This document shows positions 1 to 8,600 of a stretch of DNA of 41,280 nucleotides, piece by piece (position 1 is the first letter of the stretch; each line of letters starts with the position of its first letter). Below the pieces are notes generated by a model. It had not been told where the DNA came from. It did not search any database and saw only the letters and a program-made list of their open reading frames with translations. The DNA is taken from positions 1 to 41,280 of the forward strand of contig CAZTZX010000009.1 in assembly GCA_964618175.1 (NCBI GenBank), in the 5' to 3' direction. This DNA comes from DTU018 sp964618175. GTDB lineage: Bacteria; Bacillota; Syntrophomonadia; Syntrophomonadales; Syntrophomonadaceae. A program made the translations under genes and the position numbers.

Positions 1-1
1 T

Positions 2-1111
2 AAAGAATTTGAAGTGATCGAGCTAGGAGTACTGTCACCCTATATGAAGGAAGTGGAGGTACTAAAAGCCGGCGAGGTAGGCTATTTGGCAGCCGGGATC
101 AAAAACGTCAGTGACACCAAGGTGGGGGACACCATAACCCGCGCTGATCGCCCGTCTACCCAGCCGTTGCCGGGTTATAAAGAAGTTAAACCCATGGTGT
201 ACTGCGGACTTTATCCTTTGGAAAATAATGATTATGAAAAACTGCGTGATGCTCTGGAGCGTCTGAAACTAAATGATGCCTCTCTATTCTACGAGCCGGA
301 AACATCTGATGCCTTAGGATTTGGTTTCCGCTGCGGATTTTTGGGCCTCCTGCACTTGGAGATCGTCAAGGAGCGTTTAGAGCGTGAATATGATCTGAGT
401 CTGCTGGCCACTGCTCCCAGTGTAATTTATCAAATTATGCTTACCGATGGCAGTGAGATGTATATAGCCAATCCCACTCACTGGCCGGCACCACAAAGGA
501 TAGACCAGGTACTGGAACCATTCGTGAAAGCTGCGATCATGGTTCCTAATGAATATGTAGGAGCCGTTATGGAGTTGTGCCAGGATAAACGGGGCGTTTT
601 TATAAACATGGAATACCTTAGTACCGAGAGGGTCATGATCACCTACAAGCTGCCCCTGGCTGAAATTCTCTACGATTTTTTTGATGCTTTGAAATCCAGG
701 ACGCGAGGGTATGCTTCGCTAGACTACGAGTTAAGCGCTTATGAGACTGCGGATCTGGTCAAACTTGATATTCTGCTGAATGGAGAAGTTGTGGATGCGC
801 TCAGTATGATCGTCCACAGTGAAAGAGCCTATTATCGTGCCCGTAATGTTACCGAAAAACTGCGCCGCATAATACCCCGGCAGATGTATGAGGTTGTTAT
901 TCAGGCCAGTATCGGCACTAAAATCATAGCCCGGGAGTCAGTGAAAGCTATGCGCAAGGACGTTCTGGCTAAATGCTATGGAGGGGATATCACCCGCAAG
1001 AAAAAGCTGCTGGAAAAGCAGAAGGAAGGCAAGAAACGCATGAAACAGATTGGACGGGTGGAAGTTCCCAAAGATGCCTTTCTTACCGTATTGCAGGTGG
1101 GCGATGACTAA
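2..1111 (+). CDS. lepA: Elongation factor 4 (LepA), 3' part
   Basis: This is the C-terminal part of the ribosome back-translocating GTPase EF-4/LepA. The frame is open from base 2, so the GTPase domain and start lie outside the window. The visible part begins in domain II (AGEVGYLAAGIKNVSDTKVG, VGDTIT) and runs through the EF-G-like domains (CGFLGLLHLEIVKERLEREY) into the LepA-specific C-terminal domain (GGDITRKKKLLEKQKEGKKR, then VEVPKDAFLTVL). That tail is diagnostic for LepA as against EF-G or TypA. About 369 of roughly 600 residues are present and intact to a TAA. The next gene starts within its last 8 bases, suggesting translational coupling. LepA followed by hemW and hrcA is the usual Firmicute order. 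Confidence 0.97.
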   Translation, partial: KEFEVIELGVLSPYMKEVEVLKAGEVGYLAAGIKNVSDTKVGDTITRADRPSTQPLPGYKEVKPMVYCGLYPLENNDYEKLRDALERLKLNDASLFYEPETSDALGFGFRCGFLGLLHLEIVKERLEREYDLSLLATAPSVIYQIMLTDGSEMYIANPTHWPAPQRIDQVLEPFVKAAIMVPNEYVGAVMELCQDKRGVFINMEYLSTERVMITYKLPLAEILYDFFDALKSRTRGYASLDYELSAYETADLVKLDILLNGEVVDALSMIVHSERAYYRARNVTEKLRRIIPRQMYEVVIQASIGTKIIARESVKAMRKDVLAKCYGGDITRKKKLLEKQKEGKKRMKQIGRVEVPKDAFLTVLQVGDD

Positions 1112-2264
1112 TGATCTTAATTCCCGGGGGATATATATTCACATCCCTTTTTGCCGAGCTAAGTGCGGCTACTGTGATTTTTATTCGGTACCGCTGACCA
1201 ATACCGATTGGTTAGAACAGTATACTCGAGGGCTGGCTGCTGAAATTGAGCAGCGAGCCTCTTTTTATGATGGACGGCCGATTCGCACTATTTATCTAGG
1301 GGGCGGAACCCCCAGCCTGCTTACTCCAACCCAAATCGAAAGAATACTAAACAAGCTGGATAAGCTTTTCCCACTGGATAGTAACCTTGAGGTTACTATG
1401 GAAGCCAATCCTATTACCATTGATCAGCACTATCTGCACGACTGCCACCAGGCTGGAATTAACCGACTGTCATTGGGCATACAGAGCTTTTCTGACCGAG
1501 AACTGCGCCTTTTGGGCCGTTTGCATTTGGCCAGGGATAGTGAGGAAGCCATACTCGCTGCTCGGGCCGCTGGTTTCAGCAATATAAATCTTGATTTAAT
1601 TTATGGTATTCCCGGACAAACTACAGACGATTGGATATTTAATCTAGACAGGGCAGTTCAGGCCGACCCACAACACCTATCCCTTTATTTGTTGCAGTTG
1701 GAGCCCCATACTCCTATGGGCCGACGAGTTGACCAAGGCCAGCTTTCTATGCTGGAAGATGAGCAAGAGTATCAACTCTATCAGATCAGTCGAGAACTGC
1801 TGGCTCAAAACGGGTATCAACAATATGAGATTTCCAATTTCGCCCGTCCCGGAAGAGAATGCCAGCACAATCTACTCTACTGGCAAAGTTGCGAATATCT
1901 AGGCTTGGGTGCCGGGGCCGTTTCCTTTATCGACCGGAGTCGTCATCAGAATACTGTTCATTTAGACCGATATCTGGTGGCCTCCGCAGATTATCCCCGC
2001 GGGTTCTGGCAGGGAGATATCCTGGAAGAAATGGATGAAAGGCAGCGCTGGGTCGATGCAGTGATTTTAGGCCTGCGTACCACTCAGGGAATAAATCTGG
2101 CCGATTTCCAAAGCCGTTTTGGGGTTGATCTACGCCAGGAATATGGTGAGCTTATAAATGAGCTTCTGGCAGGAGGCTTTATTAATATCAAGGATGGATA
2201 TCTACATTTGACACCTTCTGCCTATTTCATCTCCAACCAGGTTTTATACCGATTTATAGCCTGA
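1104..2264 (+). CDS. hemW: HemW-type radical SAM protein (heme chaperone, formerly HemN-like)
   Basis: Radical SAM protein of the HemN/HemW group, 386 residues. The 4Fe-4S motif CxxxCxxC is at Cys17, Cys21 and Cys24 (PFCRAKCGYCDF), followed by the GGGTPS motif and the family strings NLDLIYGIPGQT and YEISNFARPG. Length and the single short N-terminus fit HemW, which in studied bacteria binds and delivers heme. They do not fit the longer true coproporphyrinogen dehydrogenase HemN. The ATG at 1104 is chosen over an upstream in-frame ATG at 1050 because an AGGTGG site lies just before it and the protein then starts at the family position. It overlaps the lepA stop by 8 bases. Whether it has any coproporphyrinogen oxidase activity cannot be judged from sequence. 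Confidence 0.93.
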   Translation: MTNDLNSRGIYIHIPFCRAKCGYCDFYSVPLTNTDWLEQYTRGLAAEIEQRASFYDGRPIRTIYLGGGTPSLLTPTQIERILNKLDKLFPLDSNLEVTMEANPITIDQHYLHDCHQAGINRLSLGIQSFSDRELRLLGRLHLARDSEEAILAARAAGFSNINLDLIYGIPGQTTDDWIFNLDRAVQADPQHLSLYLLQLEPHTPMGRRVDQGQLSMLEDEQEYQLYQISRELLAQNGYQQYEISNFARPGRECQHNLLYWQSCEYLGLGAGAVSFIDRSRHQNTVHLDRYLVASADYPRGFWQGDILEEMDERQRWVDAVILGLRTTQGINLADFQSRFGVDLRQEYGELINELLAGGFINIKDGYLHLTPSAYFISNQVLYRFIA

Positions 2265-2273
2265 TTCCATGCC

Positions 2274-2302
2274 TTGACAAAGACTATAGCAGGTGATATT
2301 TT
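2274..2302 (+). promoter_or_regulatory. Sigma-A promoter of the hrcA-dnaK operon
   Basis: A perfect -35 hexamer TTGACA (2274-2279) is followed after 17 bases by TATTTT (2297-2302), which carries an upstream TG one base before it (extended -10). The predicted start lies near 2309, so the CIRCE operator falls right at the start of the transcript, as in other HrcA-controlled operons. Confidence 0.75.
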
Positions 2303-2314
2303 TTAATAAATAAG

Positions 2315-2341
2315 TTAGCACTCGATGATCAAGAGTGCTAA
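2315..2341 (+). promoter_or_regulatory. CIRCE operator (HrcA binding site)
   Basis: A perfect inverted repeat TTAGCACTC - 9 bases - GAGTGCTAA, the canonical CIRCE element bound by the heat-shock repressor HrcA. It lies just upstream of hrcA itself, giving autoregulation and control of the whole downstream chaperone operon. It is the only CIRCE I found in the window. Confidence 0.98.
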
Positions 2342-2355
2342 CAGAGGTGTATAAA

Positions 2356-3369
2356 ATGAGTATGGATGAAAGAAAACGTCAAATTCTTCAATCAATCATA
2401 AAAGATTATGTGGAAACCGCTGAGCCGGTTGGCTCCAGAGCGGTAGTGCGCAAACATGATCTGAAAATATCTGCTGCCACCGTACGTAATGAAATGGCCG
2501 ATTTGGAGGAAATGGGCTACTTGGAACAGCCCCATACTTCGGCAGGGCGGATCCCATCAGAACGGGGATTTCGCTATTATGTTGACTGTATGATGGAAAA
2601 TGAAAACTTATCTGAGGAGCAGATCGAGGATTTAAGAAATACTATAACCAATAATGTGCGTGATCTGGATGAGGTAATAGCTAATGTGGCTCACTTTCTG
2701 TCACAGATAACCCGTTATACTTCCTTTATTGTGGTGCCTTCGATCCATACCAGTCAGTTTCGCTATCTGCAGTTGATCCCATTGGACCCCGGGGAGGTCT
2801 TGCTGCTGTTGGTGACTGACCTGGGATTGATCATGCATCGAAAAATAGAGATCCCTGAGAATGTTAGCCTCCAAGATCTGGAGAGTATAGGCGCTTTATT
2901 TAACAATGTTTTTGCCAACCGTCGTTTAGAAGAACTACGCCGTTCTGATCTGCAGGTCTTAAGAGAAGAACTCCATCAGAGACGTGGGATCATAGACAGC
3001 GCTCTAGATGCTATTGATCTGCTCCTGCAAAATTCCCATGATGAGCGAGTGGTGATCAGCGGGGTGCTGAATATGCTCAACGAGCCAGAATTTAAGGATT
3101 TGGAAAAGCTGCGCCGTTTTCTTTCTCTATTAGAAGAGGAAAGCACTATCAAAAACCGCCTGCCCCAGAGTAGCGGGGAAAATGTAAATATTAGTATTGG
3201 CCGGGAAAATCCAGAGGACATGAAAGACATGAGTGTGGTTATGGCTGGTTATAAATCCTTTGATGAACTGGGCAAAATGGGGGTAATTGGGCCAGTGCGC
3301 ATGGAATATTGGCGAGCAGCAGGTACGGTGGAAGCCGTCCGTATGCTTATTAAAGAAATACTTAATTAG
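2356..3369 (+). CDS. hrcA: Heat-inducible transcription repressor HrcA
   Basis: HrcA represses class I heat-shock genes by binding CIRCE. It has an N-terminal winged helix (MSMDERKRQILQSIIKDYVE, TAEPVGSRAV, SAATVRNEMADLEEMGYLEQ, PHTSAGRIPSERGFRYYVD) and the central and C-terminal HrcA dimerisation domain ending in IGPVRMEYWRA. Length is 337 residues, normal for the family. The ATG at 2356 is preferred because AGAGGTG sits 6 bases upstream. An in-frame GTG at 2335 lies inside CIRCE and is unlikely. It is the first gene of the operon containing the chaperonin, grpE, dnaK and dnaJ. In Bacillus subtilis HrcA activity depends on GroEL; here the nearest chaperonin is of a different type. Confidence 0.97.
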   Translation: MSMDERKRQILQSIIKDYVETAEPVGSRAVVRKHDLKISAATVRNEMADLEEMGYLEQPHTSAGRIPSERGFRYYVDCMMENENLSEEQIEDLRNTITNNVRDLDEVIANVAHFLSQITRYTSFIVVPSIHTSQFRYLQLIPLDPGEVLLLLVTDLGLIMHRKIEIPENVSLQDLESIGALFNNVFANRRLEELRRSDLQVLREELHQRRGIIDSALDAIDLLLQNSHDERVVISGVLNMLNEPEFKDLEKLRRFLSLLEEESTIKNRLPQSSGENVNISIGRENPEDMKDMSVVMAGYKSFDELGKMGVIGPVRMEYWRAAGTVEAVRMLIKEILN

Positions 3370-3393
3370 CCTAGCATAAATGTGGAGGAAGGC

Positions 3394-4953
3394 ATGACAG
3401 ACAAGTCGGTGACTGGTAACCAACAGAGCGAGGATAGATTTCAAACCTTGTTAAATAATGCTAATGCCGCCCGAGTGATCTCCCAGGCAGTTGAAGGAAC
3501 CATCGGGCCACGCGGCCTGGATGTTATGATGGTCGATCGTTTTGGTGATGTAGTCATAACCAATGACGGGGTAACCATATTAAATTTAATGGAAGTCAAC
3601 CATCCCGCCGCCCAAATGATAATTAATACCGCCCGTTCCCAGCAGAAGGAAGTGGGCGATGGCACCACCACTACTACCATTTTGGCCGGGGCAATGATAG
3701 CGGAAGGATCTGCTCAGGTATTAAAGGGTGTTCCGGTGACCCGAGTTGTCGAAGGGATCCATCGAGGGGTCTCCGCTTGTGCCGATTGGATCAAGGAGAT
3801 GGCTGTTCCTATTGAGGACATAAATGACTCGCAACTCCAATCTATTGCCTGGGTAGCTGGTCGAGGTGAGCATGCACTTGCCGGGCAGGTTATGGAAGGT
3901 GCCCGAATTTTGGGCAAGAATATGCTACTTGATCCTGATTACCGATTTGCTGATACCATTATTGCCCGTGAGGCGGCTGACAACCTGGTCTTTCCGGGAG
4001 TTGTTCTAAACAAACAACCCGTTAACCGAGAAATGCCCCGCCAGTTGCAAGAGGTCAGCATCCTGGTGGTGGATGATGCGCTGGCTCCGGAAGAAGTTAA
4101 TGTGGAAGCCTTAAAAACCGAATCAGGTTTTCAATACTATCGCCAGTCCCGCGAAAACTATCAAAACAATCTAGCCCGTTTAAGCGAATTGGGAGTTAAC
4201 CTGGTGGTAGTTGATCGCAGTATTGATGATACTGCGGAAGAAATCTTAACCGATGCCAATATAATGGTGCTGCAGCGAGTATCTTCCCGAGAAATTCAGC
4301 GCTTATGCCACCATACCGGTGCTCGCCGGATCAAGCGCAGCGCTCTTAATCGTAACCCCCACAGCCTGGCCGATTATTTAGGTCGGGCAAAGCGAGTGGT
4401 AGTAGATGACAAACTGGAATGTACCATGGTTTTCGACGGCCAGGGAGAAAGCCAAGTGACGGTTTTGGTCGGGGCAGCTACCGCAGAAGTAGTTGATGAA
4501 CGGGAACGTATGGCCCGGGATGCTGCAGCGGCTGTGCAAGCGGCTTTAAAAGGCGGGGTAGTCCCCGGTGGCGGGGCGGTAGAAGTGTGGCTGGCCTCTC
4601 GTCTGGAGAACTTGGCCCGTCAGCAGGAAGGCCTGATATCCTATGGGATTCTGTGTGTGAAAGAAGCTCTGCTCAAGACTTTTTTATGTATGGCTGCCAA
4701 TGCCGGCTTTAACTCCCTGGAGAAGTTAGGTGATGTTACCGCCGGACAGCGCAAGCAGAATAGCAATAGCCTTTCATTCGATGTTAACTCTGGCCAGCTG
4801 GTAGATATGCTGGAATTAGGAGTTGTTGATCCTGCTCTGGTAAAACAGCATGCCATTAAGGCTGCCGGAGAAGTGGCCGCCGCGATTTTACGGATCGAGA
4901 CGGTTATCAAAATGAGAAGTGAAAGTACTGACCATCCCCATATGGTTGAATAG
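3394..4953 (+). CDS. Group III (archaeal/thermosome-like) chaperonin
   Basis: A 519-residue Cpn60/TCP-1 family chaperonin whose signature strings are thermosome-like, not GroEL-like: GTIGPRGLD near residue 36, GDVVITNDGVTIL, NHPAAQMI, EVGDGTTTTTILAGAMI (GDGTTT from residue 88, Asp89), PGGGAVEV, and the C-terminal VDMLELGVVDPALVKQHAIK followed by ILRIETVIKM. The hydrolytic Asp of the second equatorial segment appears to be Asp376, 15 residues before PGGG. The apical region (about 200-330) is long enough for a helical lid protrusion, so no GroES should be needed, and none is nearby. Bacterial chaperonins of this kind (group III, known from Carboxydothermus hydrogenoformans and a few other Firmicutes) occur in the dnaK operon, which matches this position between hrcA and grpE. 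The ATG at 3394 follows GGAGG by 5 bases; a GTG at 3382 overlaps that site. A housekeeping groEL elsewhere in the genome is likely but not visible here. Confidence 0.92.
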   Translation: MTDKSVTGNQQSEDRFQTLLNNANAARVISQAVEGTIGPRGLDVMMVDRFGDVVITNDGVTILNLMEVNHPAAQMIINTARSQQKEVGDGTTTTTILAGAMIAEGSAQVLKGVPVTRVVEGIHRGVSACADWIKEMAVPIEDINDSQLQSIAWVAGRGEHALAGQVMEGARILGKNMLLDPDYRFADTIIAREAADNLVFPGVVLNKQPVNREMPRQLQEVSILVVDDALAPEEVNVEALKTESGFQYYRQSRENYQNNLARLSELGVNLVVVDRSIDDTAEEILTDANIMVLQRVSSREIQRLCHHTGARRIKRSALNRNPHSLADYLGRAKRVVVDDKLECTMVFDGQGESQVTVLVGAATAEVVDERERMARDAAAAVQAALKGGVVPGGGAVEVWLASRLENLARQQEGLISYGILCVKEALLKTFLCMAANAGFNSLEKLGDVTAGQRKQNSNSLSFDVNSGQLVDMLELGVVDPALVKQHAIKAAGEVAAAILRIETVIKMRSESTDHPHMVE

Positions 4954-4964
4954 AGGTGAAAACA

Positions 4965-5519
4965 GTGGAAGAAAAGGACTATACGCTAATGGATGAGGCT
5001 ACGAATTCCCAAGAGACAGCGGCTGATGTAGGCAACCCAGCAGAGACGGTCTCGGCCGAAAACAGTTTACAGGAAGAACTCGATCGCTTGAAAGAGGAGG
5101 CTGCCTCATATTATGAGCAGCACCTGCGTTCTCTAGCTGACGTGGATAACATCCGGAAGCGGGCTTTGCGGGAAAAGGAGGAGTATATAAAATTTTCCGC
5201 GGTACCAGTTATCAAAAAGGTGTTGCTGGTAATGGATGATTTGGAAAGGGCTCTAACTATGTCAGAGTCCAACCAGGACTATGATGCTCTCTACAAGGGT
5301 TTGGAGATGATCGCCAAACGTATGAGCGACCTCATTGAGGAAGAAGGAGTGGAGGCCATCGAAGCCCTCGGTAAACCTTTTGATCCTCAGTTCCATCAGC
5401 CTTTGCTAGTAGAAGAAAGCCAAGAGCACCCGGAAAATACCGTGGTGGAAGAAATGCAGAAGGGCTATGTTTTGCATGGCCGGGTCATTAGGCCCAGTTT
5501 GGTTAAAGTAAGCAAGTAA
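4965..5519 (+). CDS. grpE: Nucleotide exchange factor GrpE
   Basis: GrpE releases ADP from DnaK. The 184-residue protein has a variable acidic N-terminus, a predicted long coiled coil (about 30-85, with the family string RSLADVDNIRKRALREKEEY) and the C-terminal beta domain (ALGKPFDPQFHQPLL, VVEEMQKGYVLHGRVIRPSLVKVSK). The GTG at 4965 is chosen because AGAGGTG ends 6 bases before it. A GTG at 4956 would overlap that ribosome binding site. It lies 11 bases after the chaperonin stop and 37 bases before dnaK, so it is part of the same HrcA-controlled transcript. Confidence 0.96.
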   Translation: MEEKDYTLMDEATNSQETAADVGNPAETVSAENSLQEELDRLKEEAASYYEQHLRSLADVDNIRKRALREKEEYIKFSAVPVIKKVLLVMDDLERALTMSESNQDYDALYKGLEMIAKRMSDLIEEEGVEAIEALGKPFDPQFHQPLLVEESQEHPENTVVEEMQKGYVLHGRVIRPSLVKVSK

Positions 5520-5556
5520 TTCATAATACGTAATTAATCATGGAGGTGTTGAAAAT

Positions 5557-7359
5557 ATGGGCAAAGTTGTCGGCATCGACCTAGGGACGACTAACTCCTG
5601 TATCTCAGTTATGGAAGGTAAAGATACGGTCGTTATCGCCAACGCTGAGGGGGAGCGCATTACTCCTTCGGTAGTAGGTTTTTCAAAATCAGGCGAAAGG
5701 TTGGTAGGGCGCATAGCCAGGCGGCAGGCCATTACTAACCCGGATCGAACTGTGCTTTCTATTAAAAGGCAGATGGGTACTGACTATCGGGTGGATATCG
5801 ATGGTAAGAAATATACCCCGCAGGAAATATCGGCAATGATTCTACAGAAGCTAAAAACCGACGCCGAAGCTTATCTTGGTCATGCCATCACTCAGGCAGT
5901 TATTACTGTTCCAGCTTATTTCACTGATTCCCAGCGCCAGGCTACCAAAGATGCCGGGAAAATTGCAGGCTTGGAAGTTCTTCGTATTATAAACGAACCT
6001 ACGGCAGCGGCTCTGGCCTATGGTCTTGACAAGGATGAGAATCAGACCATACTGGTGTTTGACCTGGGCGGCGGAACCTTTGATGTTTCCATTTTAGATA
6101 TCGGCGATGGTGTATTTGAAGTAAAAGCCACCAGTGGCAACAATCGTCTGGGTGGCGATGATTTTGATGATCGCATTATCAATTGGCTGGTAGAGGAATT
6201 CAAAAAGGATAACGGCATAGACCTGCGCAATGACAAAATGGCTATGCATCGCCTAAAGGATACCGCTGAGAAAGCTAAACATGAATTATCCGGGGTATTG
6301 ACCACTGATATAAATATTCCTTACATTACCGCTACCCAGGAAGGTCCGCTGCATTTGGAGCGCACCTTATCCCGGGCGAAGTTTAACGAAATGACAGCTG
6401 ACCTGGTAGAGAAGACCATGGGACCATTACGGCAAGCCATGAAAGATGCCGGACTACAACCGGCTGAAATTGATAAAGTAATACTGGTAGGTGGCTCCAC
6501 CCGTATTCCTGCTGTTCACGACGCCATTAAAGAATTCTTGGGTAAAGAACCGTTCAAAGGTATCAACCCCGATGAAGTAGTTGCGGTAGGAGCAGCTATT
6601 CAAGCCGGAGTGCTGGCCGGCGATGTTACCGATGTAGTGCTACTGGATGTAACGCCGCTGTCTCTGGGTATTGAAACCCTGGGAGGAGTGTTTACCCGCA
6701 TCATCGAGCGCAATACTACCATACCTACCTCGAAGAGTCAGACCTTTACTACTGCAGCGGACAGCCAGACGTCGGTGGATGTGCATGTGCTGCAGGGTGA
6801 GCGTAAAATGGCCAACAGTAACGTGACTATGGGACGTTTTCAACTGACTGGTATTTCTCCGGCTCCCCGTGGAGTACCGCAGATAGAAGTAAAGTTTGAT
6901 ATAGATGTAAACGGTATAGTGCATGTTTCTGCTAAAGATATGGCTACTGGCAAAGAACAGACCATTACCATTACCTCGTCATCAGGGTTGAGCAGTGAAG
7001 AGATCGAGCGCATGGTTCATGATGCCGAGCAGTTTGCGGAAGAGGATGAACGCAAACTGAAGGAGATCGAGATACGGAATACAGCTGACAGCATGGTTTA
7101 TCAGGCGGATAAAACTCTTAAGGATTTTGCCGACAAGATCGAAGAAACTGATCGGCAACAAATCGAACAAGCCAAAACAGAACTGGAAGAAGCTCTGCAG
7201 GGCAGCGATACCGACCTGATAGAAACTAAAACCCAGGCTTTGACAGAAGCTATTTATACAGTGTCGGCTAAAATGTATGAAGCGGCCAACCCCCAGGATG
7301 GCCAGGATGTCCAAGATGATGTAGTGGATGCTGATTATAATATTCCGGAAGATGATTAA
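5557..7359 (+). CDS. dnaK: Chaperone protein DnaK (Hsp70)
   Basis: ATP-dependent Hsp70 chaperone, 600 residues. The nucleotide-binding domain (about 1-360) has GIDLGTTNSC near the N-terminus, VPAYFTDSQRQATKDAGKIA, EPTAAALAYGLD, FDLGGGTFDVSIL and ILVGGSTRIPAV. The substrate-binding domain follows (LLDVTPLSLGIETLGGVFT), then a helical lid and an acidic tail ending NIPEDD. Length and motifs are standard for a Firmicute DnaK. A GGAGGTG lies before the ATG. It works with GrpE upstream and DnaJ downstream; the co-operonic group III chaperonin could receive clients from it, which is inference. Confidence 0.99.
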   Translation: MGKVVGIDLGTTNSCISVMEGKDTVVIANAEGERITPSVVGFSKSGERLVGRIARRQAITNPDRTVLSIKRQMGTDYRVDIDGKKYTPQEISAMILQKLKTDAEAYLGHAITQAVITVPAYFTDSQRQATKDAGKIAGLEVLRIINEPTAAALAYGLDKDENQTILVFDLGGGTFDVSILDIGDGVFEVKATSGNNRLGGDDFDDRIINWLVEEFKKDNGIDLRNDKMAMHRLKDTAEKAKHELSGVLTTDINIPYITATQEGPLHLERTLSRAKFNEMTADLVEKTMGPLRQAMKDAGLQPAEIDKVILVGGSTRIPAVHDAIKEFLGKEPFKGINPDEVVAVGAAIQAGVLAGDVTDVVLLDVTPLSLGIETLGGVFTRIIERNTTIPTSKSQTFTTAADSQTSVDVHVLQGERKMANSNVTMGRFQLTGISPAPRGVPQIEVKFDIDVNGIVHVSAKDMATGKEQTITITSSSGLSSEEIERMVHDAEQFAEEDERKLKEIEIRNTADSMVYQADKTLKDFADKIEETDRQQIEQAKTELEEALQGSDTDLIETKTQALTEAIYTVSAKMYEAANPQDGQDVQDDVVDADYNIPEDD

Positions 7360-7414
7360 AAAAGCGCCCCAACATCTCCTAAATGCCATATAATGTACGG
7401 GAGGGGTACCCAGG

Positions 7415-7438
7415 ACCCGGAAGCCTTGGTTTCCGGGT
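7415..7438 (+). other. Stem-loop between dnaK and dnaJ
   Basis: ACCCGGAA (7415-7422) can pair with TTCCGGGT (7431-7438) across an 8-base loop. Flanking GGGTA near 7405 and TACCC near 7442 could extend the pairing. There is no strong T-run after it, so it is more likely an mRNA-stabilising or processing hairpin, or a weak attenuator that sets DnaJ below DnaK, than a full terminator. Confidence 0.5.
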
Positions 7439-7469
7439 TTACCCTGTTTAACCAGGAAGGTGGAATAAC

Positions 7470-8588
7470 ATGTCTAAACGTGATCTTTACGAAGTATTAG
7501 GTCTTTCTCGCGAGGCCGGTGCTGACGAAATAAAGAAAGCTTATCGGCAAATGGCTCGTCAATACCACCCCGACGTTAATCGTGAAGATCCTGATGCCAG
7601 TGAAAAGTTCAAGGAAGTATCCGAAGCTTATGAAATACTTAGCGATCCTCAGAAACGAGAGGCTTACGATCGCTTTGGCCACGATGCCTTTGACCCAACG
7701 CGTGGTGCCGGTGGTTTCGGCGGATTTGACTTTGACGGTGGATTTGGCGATATATTCGATTTGATTTTCGGCGCTGGAACCAGTCGAGGTCGGCAACGTA
7801 CCGGTCCCCAAAGAGGGGCAGATCGGGAGATCCGCATGGAAATTACTTTTGAAGACGCTCTATTTGGGGTGGAAAGAGATATTCAGATCTCCCGGGTGGA
7901 AAAATGCGAGCCATGTAAAGGAACCGGAGCCGAGCCTGGTTCTCCGGTTAATACTTGTCCTACCTGTAAAGGCAGCGGTCAGGTGCGCAGCGCCCAGTCC
8001 ACTCCTTTTGGCAGGTTTGAGAGCGTTCGCCCCTGCAGCCGCTGTCAGGGGGAAGGCAAGATCATCGAAAAACCGTGCAGTAAATGTCGGGGCAGTGGAC
8101 AGGTGAAACAGGTTCGCACCTTAAATGTCAGGATTCCGGCGGGAGTTGACACTGGTTCGCGCATCCGTTTGCAGGGTGAAGGTGAACAAGGTTTAAGGGG
8201 CGGCTCGGCCGGGGATTTATATGTAACTCTTATAGTGCGTGAGCATCCCCGCTTCAAACGCGATGGGACGACATTGATAACTCAGCTAAGAATCGATTTC
8301 GTACAGGCCGCTATGGGGGATACCATTGAGATGGACTTGCCGGGAGGTACCAATCATGAATTGCACATTCCGGAAGGAACTCAGCCCGGCGATGTACTCA
8401 CTGTTCGTGGCAAAGGAGTCACCCATCTGCACAGTCAGCGCCAGGGCGACTTAAAAGTGATCATACAAGTCAGTATCCCGAAGAAAATGAGCAAACGGCA
8501 AAAAGAAATATTGAGCAGCTTCCATGAAGATGATGACAAGCCTAACAAGAAAGGTATATTCGAAAAATTCAAGGACGCTATGGGCTAG
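7470..8588 (+). CDS. dnaJ: Chaperone protein DnaJ (Hsp40)
   Basis: Co-chaperone that delivers clients to DnaK and stimulates its ATPase, 372 residues. The order is J domain (residues 1-70, with YHPDVN holding the HPD motif), Gly/Phe-rich linker (about 72-115, GGFGGFDFDGGFGDIF), zinc-finger domain with four CxxCxGxG repeats (CEPCKGTG, CPTCKGSG, CSRCQGEG, CSKCRGSG) and C-terminal client-binding domains. This is a complete type I DnaJ. A GGAAGGTGG site precedes the ATG. It is last of the core hrcA-chaperonin-grpE-dnaK-dnaJ set, with prmA 12 bases further on. Confidence 0.99.
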   Translation: MSKRDLYEVLGLSREAGADEIKKAYRQMARQYHPDVNREDPDASEKFKEVSEAYEILSDPQKREAYDRFGHDAFDPTRGAGGFGGFDFDGGFGDIFDLIFGAGTSRGRQRTGPQRGADREIRMEITFEDALFGVERDIQISRVEKCEPCKGTGAEPGSPVNTCPTCKGSGQVRSAQSTPFGRFESVRPCSRCQGEGKIIEKPCSKCRGSGQVKQVRTLNVRIPAGVDTGSRIRLQGEGEQGLRGGSAGDLYVTLIVREHPRFKRDGTTLITQLRIDFVQAAMGDTIEMDLPGGTNHELHIPEGTQPGDVLTVRGKGVTHLHSQRQGDLKVIIQVSIPKKMSKRQKEILSSFHEDDDKPNKKGIFEKFKDAMG

Positions 8589-8600
8589 AGGGTGTAACAC

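Noticed and set aside
2335..2355. Longer hrcA start at GTG 2335
   Set aside because: It lies inside the CIRCE element and has no ribosome binding site. The ATG at 2356 has AGAGGTG at proper spacing.
3130..3444. 104-residue open frame opposite the hrcA end
   Set aside because: It is antisense to two well-supported genes and shows no recognisable protein features.
4956..4964. Longer grpE start at GTG 4956
   Set aside because: The GTG is part of the AGAGGTG that serves the GTG at 4965.
7389..7394. TATAAT as a separate dnaJ promoter
   Set aside because: No -35 hexamer is seen at 16-18 bases upstream, so independent dnaJ transcription is not supported.
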